Origin: an alpha proteobacterium BAL199
GTDB taxonomy: Bacteria; Pseudomonadota; Alphaproteobacteria; Thalassobaculales; Thalassobaculaceae
Length of the DNA stretch: 64,000 nt
Assembly: GCA_000171835.1 (NCBI GenBank)
Contig: ABHC01000011.1
Span: forward strand, 124,001-188,000
Direction of reading: 5' to 3'
In this document: one piece after another, positions 23,986 to 32,052 of the stretch
How the letters are laid out: each line of letters begins with the position of its first letter
Numbering within the stretch: position 1 is the stretch's first letter
Translations under genes and position numbers: made by a program
The notes under the pieces: model-generated
What the model was told of the DNA's origin: nothing
The model's database searches: none
Seen by the model: only the letters and a program-made list of their open reading frames with translations

Positions 23986-25605
23986 CTAACGCACCTGGTT
24001 GAGGACGTGGGCGCCCGCCGTCACGAGGCGTTCGGAACTGTCCAGCCCCGAGATCACCAGCACGGTATCGCCGTCCAGGGGCTCGGTGTTGACCTGCCGG
24101 GGCTCGAAGCGTTCGGGCGTGACATGGGCGAACACGATCTGCTGACCGCTCGAGCCGCGGACCACCGCGTCGCTCGGCACCACCAGGCCGGAGACCTGAC
24201 GCCCGGTCCGCAGATAGACGGTCACCGGCTGATCGACCACCAGCGTGTCGTCGCTGACCACGATTCTGAACTGCAGCGGGATCGCCTGCTGCTCGAGCCG
24301 CCGGCCCCGCCCGACGTAGGCAAGGCGGAACGACCGGCCGTCGGCGGTGACCGCATAGGCGTCCGTCACGCCGTCGATCTGCGCGCCGGAATAGGCCACC
24401 GCCTCGACCCACAGGTTGGCCGGGTCGACGATCTCCCACAGGACGTCGTTGGCCGATACCACCTCGCCGATCTCGCCCTCGGCGGACGAGACGATGCCGC
24501 TGGCCGACGCCCGCAGTTCCTCGACCCGATCCAGCGCGCTCAGCACCGCGTCACGTTGCTTGCGCAGCTTGTCGAGCTGCAGTCGCAGGCTGAGGATCCG
24601 GCCAGCGCGAAACGGGACGATCGGGAACTCGCGCAGCCGGAGCAGCGACAGCTCCGTCTTGGTGATCTCGCCCTCGAGCTCGGCCGCGGCGGCGTTGATG
24701 TCGGCGACCTTGGTCACCGGCAGGACCGGCCGCAATACCGCGAGCGTCTCGCCCTTGGTGACGCGCATGCCGATATACGGGAACACGTCGCCCGCCGCCT
24801 CGAGCCGGCCCGGCTGGCTGGCCTGCACGATGCCGGTACTGATCCGGTCGGCGGTCACCCGGCCGGACAGCCGCTCGCCGATCCGGGCTTCGCCGCTGCA
24901 CGGCAGGGCGGTGCGGATCATCATCAGGCGCTGCGTCGTCTTCGGCACGAAAAGCGTGCCGTCGGGCATCTGCCGGGGGCTGTCCGCGATGTTCTTCAAT
25001 TGCCCGACCATCTTCTTGACCTGGTCGAAATCCGCGTCGTCGACCTTGCCGTCGTCGAAGCCGCAAGCCGTCCGGTCCGGCGGAATGGCCGCCGCGTCCT
25101 TGAAGGTGATCGCCAGGTCGCCCTTCGGCACCGGCGGAGCCTTGGCCGGCCGCGGCACGACCGCCGCCTGCAGGCTGACCGGGCTGGCGCTCGACAGGTC
25201 CTGGCCGAACAGCGTCGGCAGCGGCGGCGTCACCGTCTGGCCGATGCGGCCGACCTGGATTTCGATCGCGCGATCCAGTTCCGGGCTGACCAGCGGAGCG
25301 TTCGGCTGGGAGCCGGATACGATCCCTAGCACCCGGGCGGCCAGGTCGCCCGACCAGGACACGGCCCCGTAGGTCGACACGCCGGCCGAGTAGAGGGTCG
25401 ACATCGTGGCGTTGTAGGCGTCGCCGAAACCGACATAGGTGTCGATCATGGCACGCGACATCGGGTCCTCGATGCGGTCGATCGGCGCGCCACCGGTCTG
25501 CTGCGCGGCCGCCGGCCCACCTAGCACAATCGACAGCAGGAGGAGCGGCGCGCCGATCTTGGTTTGCCAAGGCCAGCCACGCTGGTTACCTTCGGATCGG
25601 CGCAA
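23986..25605 (-). CDS. RND periplasmic adaptor (membrane fusion protein) with an unusual N-terminal region
   Basis: The C-terminal part has HlyD-family adaptor features: VFPYIGMRVTKGETLAVLRPVL (first lipoyl half), a coiled-coil hairpin around AAAELEGEITKTELSLLRL and LRLQLDKLRKQRDAVLSALDRVEELRA, then SGIVSSAEGEIGEVVSANDVLWEIVDPANLWVEA (second lipoyl half), and a beta-barrel ending VVPSDAVVRGSSGQQIVFAHV. The first roughly 230 residues have no adaptor features. The start is uncertain. A TTG at 25605 with GGGAGG upstream leads directly into a signal sequence (KIGAPLLLLSIVLGGPAAAQQ). An ATG at 25641 is possible but overlaps a divergent small gene. It links the pump at 20196 to an outer-membrane channel. 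Confidence 0.78.
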   Translation of the reverse strand: MRRSEGNQRGWPWQTKIGAPLLLLSIVLGGPAAAQQTGGAPIDRIEDPMSRAMIDTYVGFGDAYNATMSTLYSAGVSTYGAVSWSGDLAARVLGIVSGSQPNAPLVSPELDRAIEIQVGRIGQTVTPPLPTLFGQDLSSASPVSLQAAVVPRPAKAPPVPKGDLAITFKDAAAIPPDRTACGFDDGKVDDADFDQVKKMVGQLKNIADSPRQMPDGTLFVPKTTQRLMMIRTALPCSGEARIGERLSGRVTADRISTGIVQASQPGRLEAAGDVFPYIGMRVTKGETLAVLRPVLPVTKVADINAAAAELEGEITKTELSLLRLREFPIVPFRAGRILSLRLQLDKLRKQRDAVLSALDRVEELRASASGIVSSAEGEIGEVVSANDVLWEIVDPANLWVEAVAYSGAQIDGVTDAYAVTADGRSFRLAYVGRGRRLEQQAIPLQFRIVVSDDTLVVDQPVTVYLRTGRQVSGLVVPSDAVVRGSSGQQIVFAHVTPERFEPRQVNTEPLDGDTVLVISGLDSSERLVTAGAHVLNQVR

Positions 25606-25639
25606 CAGGGCCTTCCTCCCTACATCGCAGGAGCGCGAC

Positions 25640-25888
25640 ATGAACTGGTTACTGCTGACCGCCGTGTTCGCAGGCTTGATGGCCGGCGATGTCGCCGTGG
25701 AAGTGTTCGCGGAGACGTCGGCCTCGAGCTTCCTGCAAGCCTCCGACAACTGGTTCTGGTCGTTCCCGACCGACCCTACGTCATCCGACGCGGCGCTGGC
25801 CGCGGAGCGGACGTTGAACGAGGACGAGTATCTCCGGCAGCTGTGCTCGCCCACGGGGCCGCTCTCTGCTTCGGCGACGCTGCGGTAG
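25640..25888 (+). CDS. Small putative secreted protein, divergent from the adaptor gene
   Basis: An 82-residue frame: MNWLLLTAVFAGLMAGDVAVEVFAETSAS, then a Trp/Asp/Glu-containing region ending CSPTGPLSASATLR. The N-terminus looks like a signal or anchor helix, and CAGGAGCGCGAC supplies a ribosome binding site. The opposite-strand frame here is Ser-rich, as expected for a shadow. It lies head to head with the adaptor gene inside the metal cluster. No homologue is recognised, so it is a moderate-confidence call. Confidence 0.42.
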   Translation: MNWLLLTAVFAGLMAGDVAVEVFAETSASSFLQASDNWFWSFPTDPTSSDAALAAERTLNEDEYLRQLCSPTGPLSASATLR

Positions 25889-25966
25889 TCGACGCACTCG
25901 GTCACAGCCGCCGGAGCAGGGACCAGGCGTCCAGAACCTCCGGCGGATCGCGTCATATTCCCCGTC

Positions 25967-26419
25967 TCACTCGCCGATCGGCACGAAGCGGGCCTGCAGC
26001 GGACGCTGGTCCGGCACCTGCAGCCGGATCACAGCCTTCAGGCTGGCGTCGGGCGTCGCCGCACTCCGGCCACTCAGCGTCACCGCGTCGCCGGCTTCCA
26101 GCTTCACCGTCTCCTTGGCGCTGTTGATCAGCAGGATCGCCTCGGCGCCGATTCTGGCGACCGGCAGCGGATCGCCGTAATGGCCGGTGGCCAGCTTGAC
26201 CTCGGAGTCGTACAGCCGGACCGACAGCGTCGTCCCGTCGATCACCAGTTCGATGTGATAGGGGCCGGCATCGGCGATGGCGCCGCCATGCGGTCCCGGC
26301 TCATGGTCCGCGAGCCCCTTGAGGCGCGGTGCCTCGGCCAAGGCGACGCCCGCCGGAACCAGCAGGGCGAGACCCGCCAGGACCGGCAGCACCCACGGTC
26401 GAAGGGAGGACAAGATCAC
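25967..26419 (-). CDS. Periplasmic protein with HGG motif, RND/HupE cluster
   Basis: 150 residues from a GTG at 26419, which overlaps the hupE-like stop (GTGA). A signal peptide (LRPWVLPVLAGLALLVPAGVALAEA) is followed by DHEPGPHGGAIADAGPYHIELVIDGTTLSVRLYDSEVKLATGHYGD. The PHGG...HIELV...V(Y/R)L(Y)D pattern is found in periplasmic metal-binding segments that accompany, or are fused to, metal RND adaptors. The rest (AILLINSAKETVKLEAGDAVTLSGRS) is a small beta domain. Likely a periplasmic metal chaperone or adaptor accessory; this is inference from motif and context. Confidence 0.7.
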   Translation of the reverse strand: MILSSLRPWVLPVLAGLALLVPAGVALAEAPRLKGLADHEPGPHGGAIADAGPYHIELVIDGTTLSVRLYDSEVKLATGHYGDPLPVARIGAEAILLINSAKETVKLEAGDAVTLSGRSAATPDASLKAVIRLQVPDQRPLQARFVPIGE

Positions 26420-27570
26420 AGCAGCGTCCTCTCGACCAGCCAGTAGACGCCCAGCAGGCCGATGATGCCGGACAGGCCGTAGATCAGTATCGCGTTGCGC
26501 GGCATCGCCGCGGTGCCGTCGGCCGCGATCTGCGGCTCCGCCGGCCCGGCCGACATGGACCGCAGCCCCCGCTCGACCAGCAGCAGTGCCGGCAGGAAGA
26601 TCGCGATGATCGCCACCTGCCCGATCTCGACCCCGACGTTGAACGTCACCAGCGCCGTCGCCAGGGCGTCGCTCGGCAAGCCGAACTCCTTCAGCACGCC
26701 GGCGAACCCGAATCCGTGGATCAGCCCGATGAAGAAGGTGTACTTCCAGCGCCGCTCCATGTTCCGGGAGAAGAAGTTCTCGACCGCCACGAACACGATC
26801 GAGGCGGCGATCAGCGGTTCGATGATTTCGCCGGGAATGTCGACGACGTCCAACACCGCCAGCGACAGCGTGATCGAGTGCGCGATGGTGAACGAGGTCG
26901 CGACCTTGATCACCGGCCAGACCCGGCTGGCCCAGAGCAGCACGCCGATGATGAAGGCGATGTGATCGTAGCCGATGAAGATGTGCATGATACCGGAGTA
27001 GGTGTACTGCATCACCACGTCGAACAGGCGCGGCGGCGGCCCGGTTACGCTCACCTCGGTCTTGTCGGCCGTCAATTGCACCTGGCCCGCGTCCACGTCG
27101 TCTCCGAGTACGACGATCTGCCGGGCCGTCGGCTCGATCGCCGTCAGGATGTCGGAGCGGTAGACGATCTCGCCAGGGATCGCCGAGCAGTCCCAACTGA
27201 CCAGCGTGGTGACATGGTCGGCCTCGGCGATCATCCGGTCGACGGTCATCGGGCAGGCCTGCCCGTCGACACCCAGCAGGAGCGCATGCTCCTTGAAGTA
27301 GGCGCGGATCGTGGCCTCGGACGCGGCGAGCGCGTCGGACTTCGCCAGATCGGAGGCCTTGTCGTGGATGGCGGTGCCGGCGACGCGGTCGACGTCGCTG
27401 CCCTTCAGGCGGATCTCGGCACTGAACTGCCGGTCCTCGCCGATGCTGAACAGCGTGGACACGAGATTGACTTCATGGGCCTGGACCGGCGTCGGACCGA
27501 TCAGAAGGACGGCGAGCAAGCCGATCGCGCCAAGCCCGCGCATCGTCAGCCATGATTTCCGCAAAACCAT
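26416..27570 (-). CDS. HupE/UreJ-family membrane protein
   Basis: 384 residues: a signal-like N-terminus (GLGAIGLLAVLLIGPTPVQAHE), a roughly 170-residue periplasmic domain, then a six- to seven-helix membrane domain with YSGIMHIFIGYDHIAFIIGVLLW, SFTIAHSITLSLAVL and FFIGLIHGFGFAGVLKEFG. The GxxHIxxGxDHxxF and FTxxHSxTL motifs are diagnostic of the HupE/UreJ_2 family, whose members include nickel/cobalt permeases. The periplasmic extension is typical of the UreJ_2 subtype. It is the first gene of the transport cluster and overlaps the next gene by 4 bp. It could import or deliver the metal handled by the pump; direction is unknown. Confidence 0.82.
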   Translation of the reverse strand: MVLRKSWLTMRGLGAIGLLAVLLIGPTPVQAHEVNLVSTLFSIGEDRQFSAEIRLKGSDVDRVAGTAIHDKASDLAKSDALAASEATIRAYFKEHALLLGVDGQACPMTVDRMIAEADHVTTLVSWDCSAIPGEIVYRSDILTAIEPTARQIVVLGDDVDAGQVQLTADKTEVSVTGPPPRLFDVVMQYTYSGIMHIFIGYDHIAFIIGVLLWASRVWPVIKVATSFTIAHSITLSLAVLDVVDIPGEIIEPLIAASIVFVAVENFFSRNMERRWKYTFFIGLIHGFGFAGVLKEFGLPSDALATALVTFNVGVEIGQVAIIAIFLPALLLVERGLRSMSAGPAEPQIAADGTAAMPRNAILIYGLSGIIGLLGVYWLVERTLL

Positions 27571-27817
27571 CGTTCATACCCCCCCATGTCCGGGCGCACC
27601 GACGCATCCGCACAATTCATGATCGGCCGTCAAGCCCGATAAGCCGTCGAGATCATAGATCACCTGCTCCAGCGGTGTACCATCAGCATTCGCTGGATCG
27701 GCGGCGAATTGATCACGCGATTACCTAACCATGTCAAACCGTCGAAGTTGCCAGTAGCGGGCACGCTTGTCTCGCGCATGCAGCATGCCACATTGGCGAT
27801 CCACGGCCCCCGTCGCC
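27571..27817. other. Upstream region of the transport cluster
   Basis: No gene is seen. This stretch must hold the promoter for the hupE-adaptor-RND genes. No clear hexamer pair or metal-regulator operator was recognised. It ends where the inverted ISAs1 terminus begins. Confidence 0.4.
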
Positions 27818-27918
27818 CAGGGCTCCGAATCCAGGTTGACGCGCTTTGAGGCCAAGGATTGATGCGAGGTAGCCGGTGTCCCAGCCGGCAATCTTTCGCC
27901 TGAGCCTGATGCTTTTCT
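27818..27918 (-). pseudogene. ISAs1-family transposase 3' end remnant (copy 2, inverted)
   Basis: 101 bp reading on the minus strand KSIRLRRKIAGWDTGYLASILGLKARQPGFGAL. It is nearly identical to 20070-20170 in opposite orientation. It ends outward at CAGGGCTCCGAATCC, the presumed right terminal repeat, and is cut on its other side by IS1380 copy B. With copy 1 it brackets the 7.6-kb transport cluster. Confidence 0.75.
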
Positions 27919-29589
27919 CCGACATTCCCCAAGCGGCGTGCCGACTGACGTGAAGATCGCCTGAATCCGACCTCTGGACAATCGTTTTTTGCCCCAAGCG
28001 GCGTCAGGGGTCGCGCAGGCTGCTGTAACAGGGCGGATCAGACCGGGAAGCCGCTGTGTCCTGGCCCAGGGGCGGTGTTTTTCAGCGCAGTGGATAGACC
28101 TGTCCTGCCGCTTTCGTTCAGTTTGGGTCCGGATCGCGGTCATGCGCATAGCGGTGGCGCTCGCAATCGGCGGATAGCGGCGAGGATGGCGCGCACCATC
28201 GGGCCGGTGACGGCCACCTCGGCCAACTGGAAGGTAATGGCGCGGGCGTGGCGCACGACGCGTGCCCCGATCTTGATCAGCTTGAGCTGCAGGCTGGTTA
28301 GCGACCAGTCGGCCATCGCCTCGGGTAGCTCGATGCAGCGCAGGAAGGTGGCCAGGTTGTAGGCCAGTGCGTGCAACTGCAGCCGCACCTCGTTGTCGCG
28401 GAACTTCCGGCATGACAGCCGCGTCCAGTGAAAGGCATGCTTGCCTTCCTTGATATGCTGCTCGGCGGTGCCGCGGCGATTGTAAAAGCGGGTGATCTCG
28501 TCCGGCTCCATCGGCAGGTTGGTGACGATGAAGCCGACCTTGGGGAACAGTTCGCCCGGATGCCATTCGATCTTGGCGATCACGCGGCGTGGCTTGTCCC
28601 AACTCTGAGCCTGATACTGGAAGTCCTCGTAGAACCGCTTCACCTTGGTCTTTGACGGCCGCCCAACGGGGCGGGTTAACCGATGAGCGATGCAGCCTTC
28701 GAGAACGGCGTTCTTCTTCATCCGGATGGCGTAGAAATAGCCTGCCCCTTCCAGTCGCTCATAGAGTGCCGGGATCGCATAGGCGGCATCGGCCCGGAAG
28801 AAGCGGCCACCAAGGTTGCGACCAGCGTAGCGGGTGATCACCGGATCAAGGACGTTCCGCCAGCCGTCGGCGCTGTGGACGTTGCCATTGCGCAGGGCGC
28901 AGCGTTCCAGCATGCCGAACTGGTTGAACAAGAAGTTGGGATGATAGCAGTTGCAGTCGAAATGCCCGTTCCACGCCGCTCCTTCCTGATCGCCATGCGT
29001 CGGGCTGACCGAGCTGTCCATGTCCAGCACGATATACTTGAGCCCGTTGCGGTCATGAAACCGGTCAATCCATCGGCCATTCAGGTCGGCCAGCGCCGCC
29101 CGGTTCTCAGGCAAGGCCAGTGTCTCGGTCTCGAACCGCCCCATCTGCGATGCTGAAGCTGCTTGCGCATCGACGGCCCTGCCGCCGACAACCTGACGCA
29201 TCACCGGGTCGAGCGCGAGACGGTCAGCATCGTTCACATCCCCATATCCGGCCAGCCGCCCGAACACCGATTGCCGGAACAGCCCGTCAAGACGATGGAC
29301 CGTGTTCCTTCCGATACGATTGTCGCGCAGCGAAGCTGATGCCAGATTGGACAGCCCAAGCGCATCGTCAAGCTCGCGCATCACCAGCAGGCCGCCGTCC
29401 GAACTGATCTGCGTGCCACGAAATTCCAGCCGCACGCGAGGGTCGAAATCCACCCGATCTGCCCGCTGTAATCCCGCACCCTCTGGGTGATCCATGAAAT
29501 ACGCCCCTCGCAGCCATCAACACCATGATTTGTATAGGTAATGTTGAGTTCAAGACAGCGAAATCAGCCGGCTACTCGGGGAATGCGGG
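27919..29589 (-). mobile_element. IS1380-family insertion sequence, copy B (1671 bp)
   Basis: Same ends and length as copies A and C. At 27963 it has G where the other two copies read C on the corresponding strand. Flanks are TTCT on the left and TTAG on the right, which do not match. The right flank TTAG is, however, the complement of the outer flank of copy C (CTAA), which shows that B and C have exchanged flanks by inversion. Confidence 0.93.
28140..29495 (-). CDS. IS1380-family transposase (copy B)
   Basis: 451 residues, identical to copies A and C, with the intact YIVLDMDSSVS and RGTAEQHIKEGKHA motifs. It reads away from the inverted segment, toward the transport cluster's upstream region. 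Confidence 0.94.
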   Translation of the reverse strand: MDHPEGAGLQRADRVDFDPRVRLEFRGTQISSDGGLLVMRELDDALGLSNLASASLRDNRIGRNTVHRLDGLFRQSVFGRLAGYGDVNDADRLALDPVMRQVVGGRAVDAQAASASQMGRFETETLALPENRAALADLNGRWIDRFHDRNGLKYIVLDMDSSVSPTHGDQEGAAWNGHFDCNCYHPNFLFNQFGMLERCALRNGNVHSADGWRNVLDPVITRYAGRNLGGRFFRADAAYAIPALYERLEGAGYFYAIRMKKNAVLEGCIAHRLTRPVGRPSKTKVKRFYEDFQYQAQSWDKPRRVIAKIEWHPGELFPKVGFIVTNLPMEPDEITRFYNRRGTAEQHIKEGKHAFHWTRLSCRKFRDNEVRLQLHALAYNLATFLRCIELPEAMADWSLTSLQLKLIKIGARVVRHARAITFQLAEVAVTGPMVRAILAAIRRLRAPPLCA

Positions 29590-29643
29590 TTAGAAGATGG
29601 TGCTGTTGGCCAGATTTGAGGCCAGCAAGCACATAGTAAGCGC

Positions 29644-29982
29644 ATGATGGAATTTGGCGACCTGATTCGGCCCGGTGTTGGCGCTGTCGTTGGCTTCTTG
29701 CTGGCGCAACTCGTCAATGTTGCGGTTCTTGTATGGAGGCGGCGACAGCGGCCCCGCTTGGTAATCGAACTCCCGGATGAGCGTAGCAAAGTCCTTGCCC
29801 ACAGCACCGAGGCACGCCAAGGCGAAATTCTACGGGAGGAGATCTACGGATTCTACGTCCGCAATGTTGGGCGTCGGCTCGCGACAGGCGTTCGATTTCA
29901 GCTCATTAAGATCGAGCATCGGCGGTCCGAGAGGCATTTGTTCAGCGAAATTTCGGACCACGCTTTCGAACTAACCTTGTAT
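29644..29982 (+). pseudogene. Membrane-anchored hypothetical protein, C-terminus removed by IS1380 copy C
   Basis: The plus frame reads MMEFGDLIRPGVGAVVGFLLAQLVNVAVLVWRRRQRPRLVIE, a single N-terminal transmembrane helix with a basic stop-transfer. A soluble part with EEIYGFYVRNVGRRLATGVRFQLIKIEHRRSERHLF follows. The frame continues 6 codons into the IS end and stops there, so the natural C-terminus is missing. The domain looks like the small beta-rich extracytoplasmic or cytosolic domains seen in orphan membrane proteins; no function can be given. The whole 393-bp segment between copies B and C appears inverted relative to its original orientation. Confidence 0.6.
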
Positions 29983-31653
29983 CCCGCATTCCCCGAGTAG
30001 CCGGCTGATTTCGCTGTCTTGAACTCAACATTACCTATACAAATCATGGTGTTGATGGCTGCGAGGGGCGTATTTCATGGATCACCCAGAGGGTGCGGGA
30101 TTACAGCGGGCAGATCGGGTGGATTTCGACCCTCGCGTGCGGCTGGAATTTCGTGGCACGCAGATCAGTTCGGACGGCGGCCTGCTGGTGATGCGCGAGC
30201 TTGACGATGCGCTTGGGCTGTCCAATCTGGCATCAGCTTCGCTGCGCGACAATCGTATCGGAAGGAACACGGTCCATCGTCTTGACGGGCTGTTCCGGCA
30301 ATCGGTGTTCGGGCGGCTGGCCGGATATGGGGATGTGAACGATGCTGACCGTCTCGCGCTCGACCCGGTGATGCGTCAGGTTGTCGGCGGCAGGGCCGTC
30401 GATGCGCAAGCAGCTTCAGCATCGCAGATGGGGCGGTTCGAGACCGAGACACTGGCCTTGCCTGAGAACCGGGCGGCGCTGGCCGACCTGAATGGCCGAT
30501 GGATTGACCGGTTTCATGACCGCAACGGGCTCAAGTATATCGTGCTGGACATGGACAGCTCGGTCAGCCCGACGCATGGCGATCAGGAAGGAGCGGCGTG
30601 GAACGGGCATTTCGACTGCAACTGCTATCATCCCAACTTCTTGTTCAACCAGTTCGGCATGCTGGAACGCTGCGCCCTGCGCAATGGCAACGTCCACAGC
30701 GCCGACGGCTGGCGGAACGTCCTTGATCCGGTGATCACCCGCTACGCTGGTCGCAACCTTGGTGGCCGCTTCTTCCGGGCCGATGCCGCCTATGCGATCC
30801 CGGCACTCTATGAGCGACTGGAAGGGGCAGGCTATTTCTACGCCATCCGGATGAAGAAGAACGCCGTTCTCGAAGGCTGCATCGCTCATCGGTTAACCCG
30901 CCCCGTTGGGCGGCCGTCAAAGACCAAGGTGAAGCGGTTCTACGAGGACTTCCAGTATCAGGCTCAGAGTTGGGACAAGCCACGCCGCGTGATCGCCAAG
31001 ATCGAATGGCATCCGGGCGAACTGTTCCCCAAGGTCGGCTTCATCGTCACCAACCTGCCGATGGAGCCGGACGAGATCACCCGCTTTTACAATCGCCGCG
31101 GCACCGCCGAGCAGCATATCAAGGAAGGCAAGCATGCCTTTCACTGGACGCGGCTGTCATGCCGGAAGTTCCGCGACAACGAGGTGCGGCTGCAGTTGCA
31201 CGCACTGGCCTACAACCTGGCCACCTTCCTGCGCTGCATCGAGCTACCCGAGGCGATGGCCGACTGGTCGCTAACCAGCCTGCAGCTCAAGCTGATCAAG
31301 ATCGGGGCACGCGTCGTGCGCCACGCCCGCGCCATTACCTTCCAGTTGGCCGAGGTGGCCGTCACCGGCCCGATGGTGCGCGCCATCCTCGCCGCTATCC
31401 GCCGATTGCGAGCGCCACCGCTATGCGCATGACCGCGATCCGGACCCAAACTGAACGAAAGCGGCAGGACAGGTCTATCCACTGCGCTGAAAAACACCGC
31501 CCCTGGGCCAGGACACAGCGGCTTCCCGGTCTGATCCGCCCTGTTACAGCAGCCTGCGCGACCCCTGACGCCGCTTGGGGCAAAAAACGATTGTCCAGAG
31601 GTCGGATTGAGGCGATCTTCACGTCAGTCGGCACGCCGCTTGGGGAATGTCGG
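29983..31653 (+). mobile_element. IS1380-family insertion sequence, copy C (1671 bp)
   Basis: Inverted relative to copy B, 393 bp away. Left end CCCGCATTCCCC at 29983; right end GGGGAATGTCGG at 31653. Flanks are GTAT and CTAA. Flipping the segment between B and C would place CTAA on both sides of C, the expected 4-bp duplication. Confidence 0.93.
30077..31432 (+). CDS. IS1380-family transposase (copy C)
   Basis: 451 residues, identical to copies A and B. It reads toward the pentapeptide-repeat fragment and the core chromosome, so readthrough could reach the gene at 32053. Confidence 0.94.
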   Translation: MDHPEGAGLQRADRVDFDPRVRLEFRGTQISSDGGLLVMRELDDALGLSNLASASLRDNRIGRNTVHRLDGLFRQSVFGRLAGYGDVNDADRLALDPVMRQVVGGRAVDAQAASASQMGRFETETLALPENRAALADLNGRWIDRFHDRNGLKYIVLDMDSSVSPTHGDQEGAAWNGHFDCNCYHPNFLFNQFGMLERCALRNGNVHSADGWRNVLDPVITRYAGRNLGGRFFRADAAYAIPALYERLEGAGYFYAIRMKKNAVLEGCIAHRLTRPVGRPSKTKVKRFYEDFQYQAQSWDKPRRVIAKIEWHPGELFPKVGFIVTNLPMEPDEITRFYNRRGTAEQHIKEGKHAFHWTRLSCRKFRDNEVRLQLHALAYNLATFLRCIELPEAMADWSLTSLQLKLIKIGARVVRHARAITFQLAEVAVTGPMVRAILAAIRRLRAPPLCA

Positions 31654-32037
31654 CTAATATACAACAAGCGTGTTTTGAATCTCATGACTTTTCGATCAAA
31701 AAATTTAATTTCATCATCTTGGATAAATTGTCATTTTACAAATAATTATTTTGATGATGTAAAATTAAATGAATCAGATTTTTCTAATACGGTATTTATA
31801 AATAGTGAATTTACAAAAACATCATTTAATGGGGCTAATCTCAGTGGAACAACTTTCATAAACTGCAATTTTACAAAAGTAGATCTGCGTTTTTATGAAC
31901 CACAAATGTGCGATACAGATCGTAAATTTGTTAATTTAAATGATAATTTACGAAAGCCGCGTCTATTAAATTGCGTTATTGAGCGCAGCATTCTTCCAAA
32001 ATTCTACAGGGACAGGTTCGTCGTGGAGTCTGAATAA
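31654..32037 (+). pseudogene. Pentapeptide-repeat protein, AT-rich C-terminal fragment
   Basis: Very AT-rich DNA, sharply different from everything around it, encodes repeated five-residue units with Phe/Leu at the centre: SSSWINCHFTNNYFDDVKLN, ESDFSNTVFINSEFTKTSF, NGANLSGTTFINCNFTKVDL. The frame enters directly from the IS1380 end with no start of its own; a possible internal ATG is at 31684. It ends at a TAA at 32037. Pentapeptide-repeat proteins form right-handed beta-helices. The gene's 5' end is lost. Composition argues for transfer from a low-GC source. Confidence 0.75.
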
Positions 32038-32039
32038 AA

Positions 32040-32052
32040 TGGGAAATGTCGG
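32040..32052. repeat. Possible relict IS1380-type terminal repeat
   Basis: TGGGAAATGTCGG matches the outer 13 bp of the IS1380 right end (TGGGGAATGTCGG) at 12 of 13 positions, in the same orientation as copy C. It falls exactly between the AT-rich foreign fragment and the start codon of the chromosomal gene at 32053. No further IS sequence is visible inward, so it would be only a scar. Confidence 0.4.

Noticed and set aside
29590-29820. Minus-strand 76-residue frame in the segment between IS1380 copies B and C
   Set aside because: The plus-strand frame over the same DNA has a credible transmembrane helix and soluble domain. The minus frame has no features and ends at the IS target bases.
27919-31653. 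IS1380 copies B and C as ends of a composite transposon
   Set aside because: The outer flanks TTCT and CTAA do not match. The data fit inversion between two separate insertions better than a single composite insertion.
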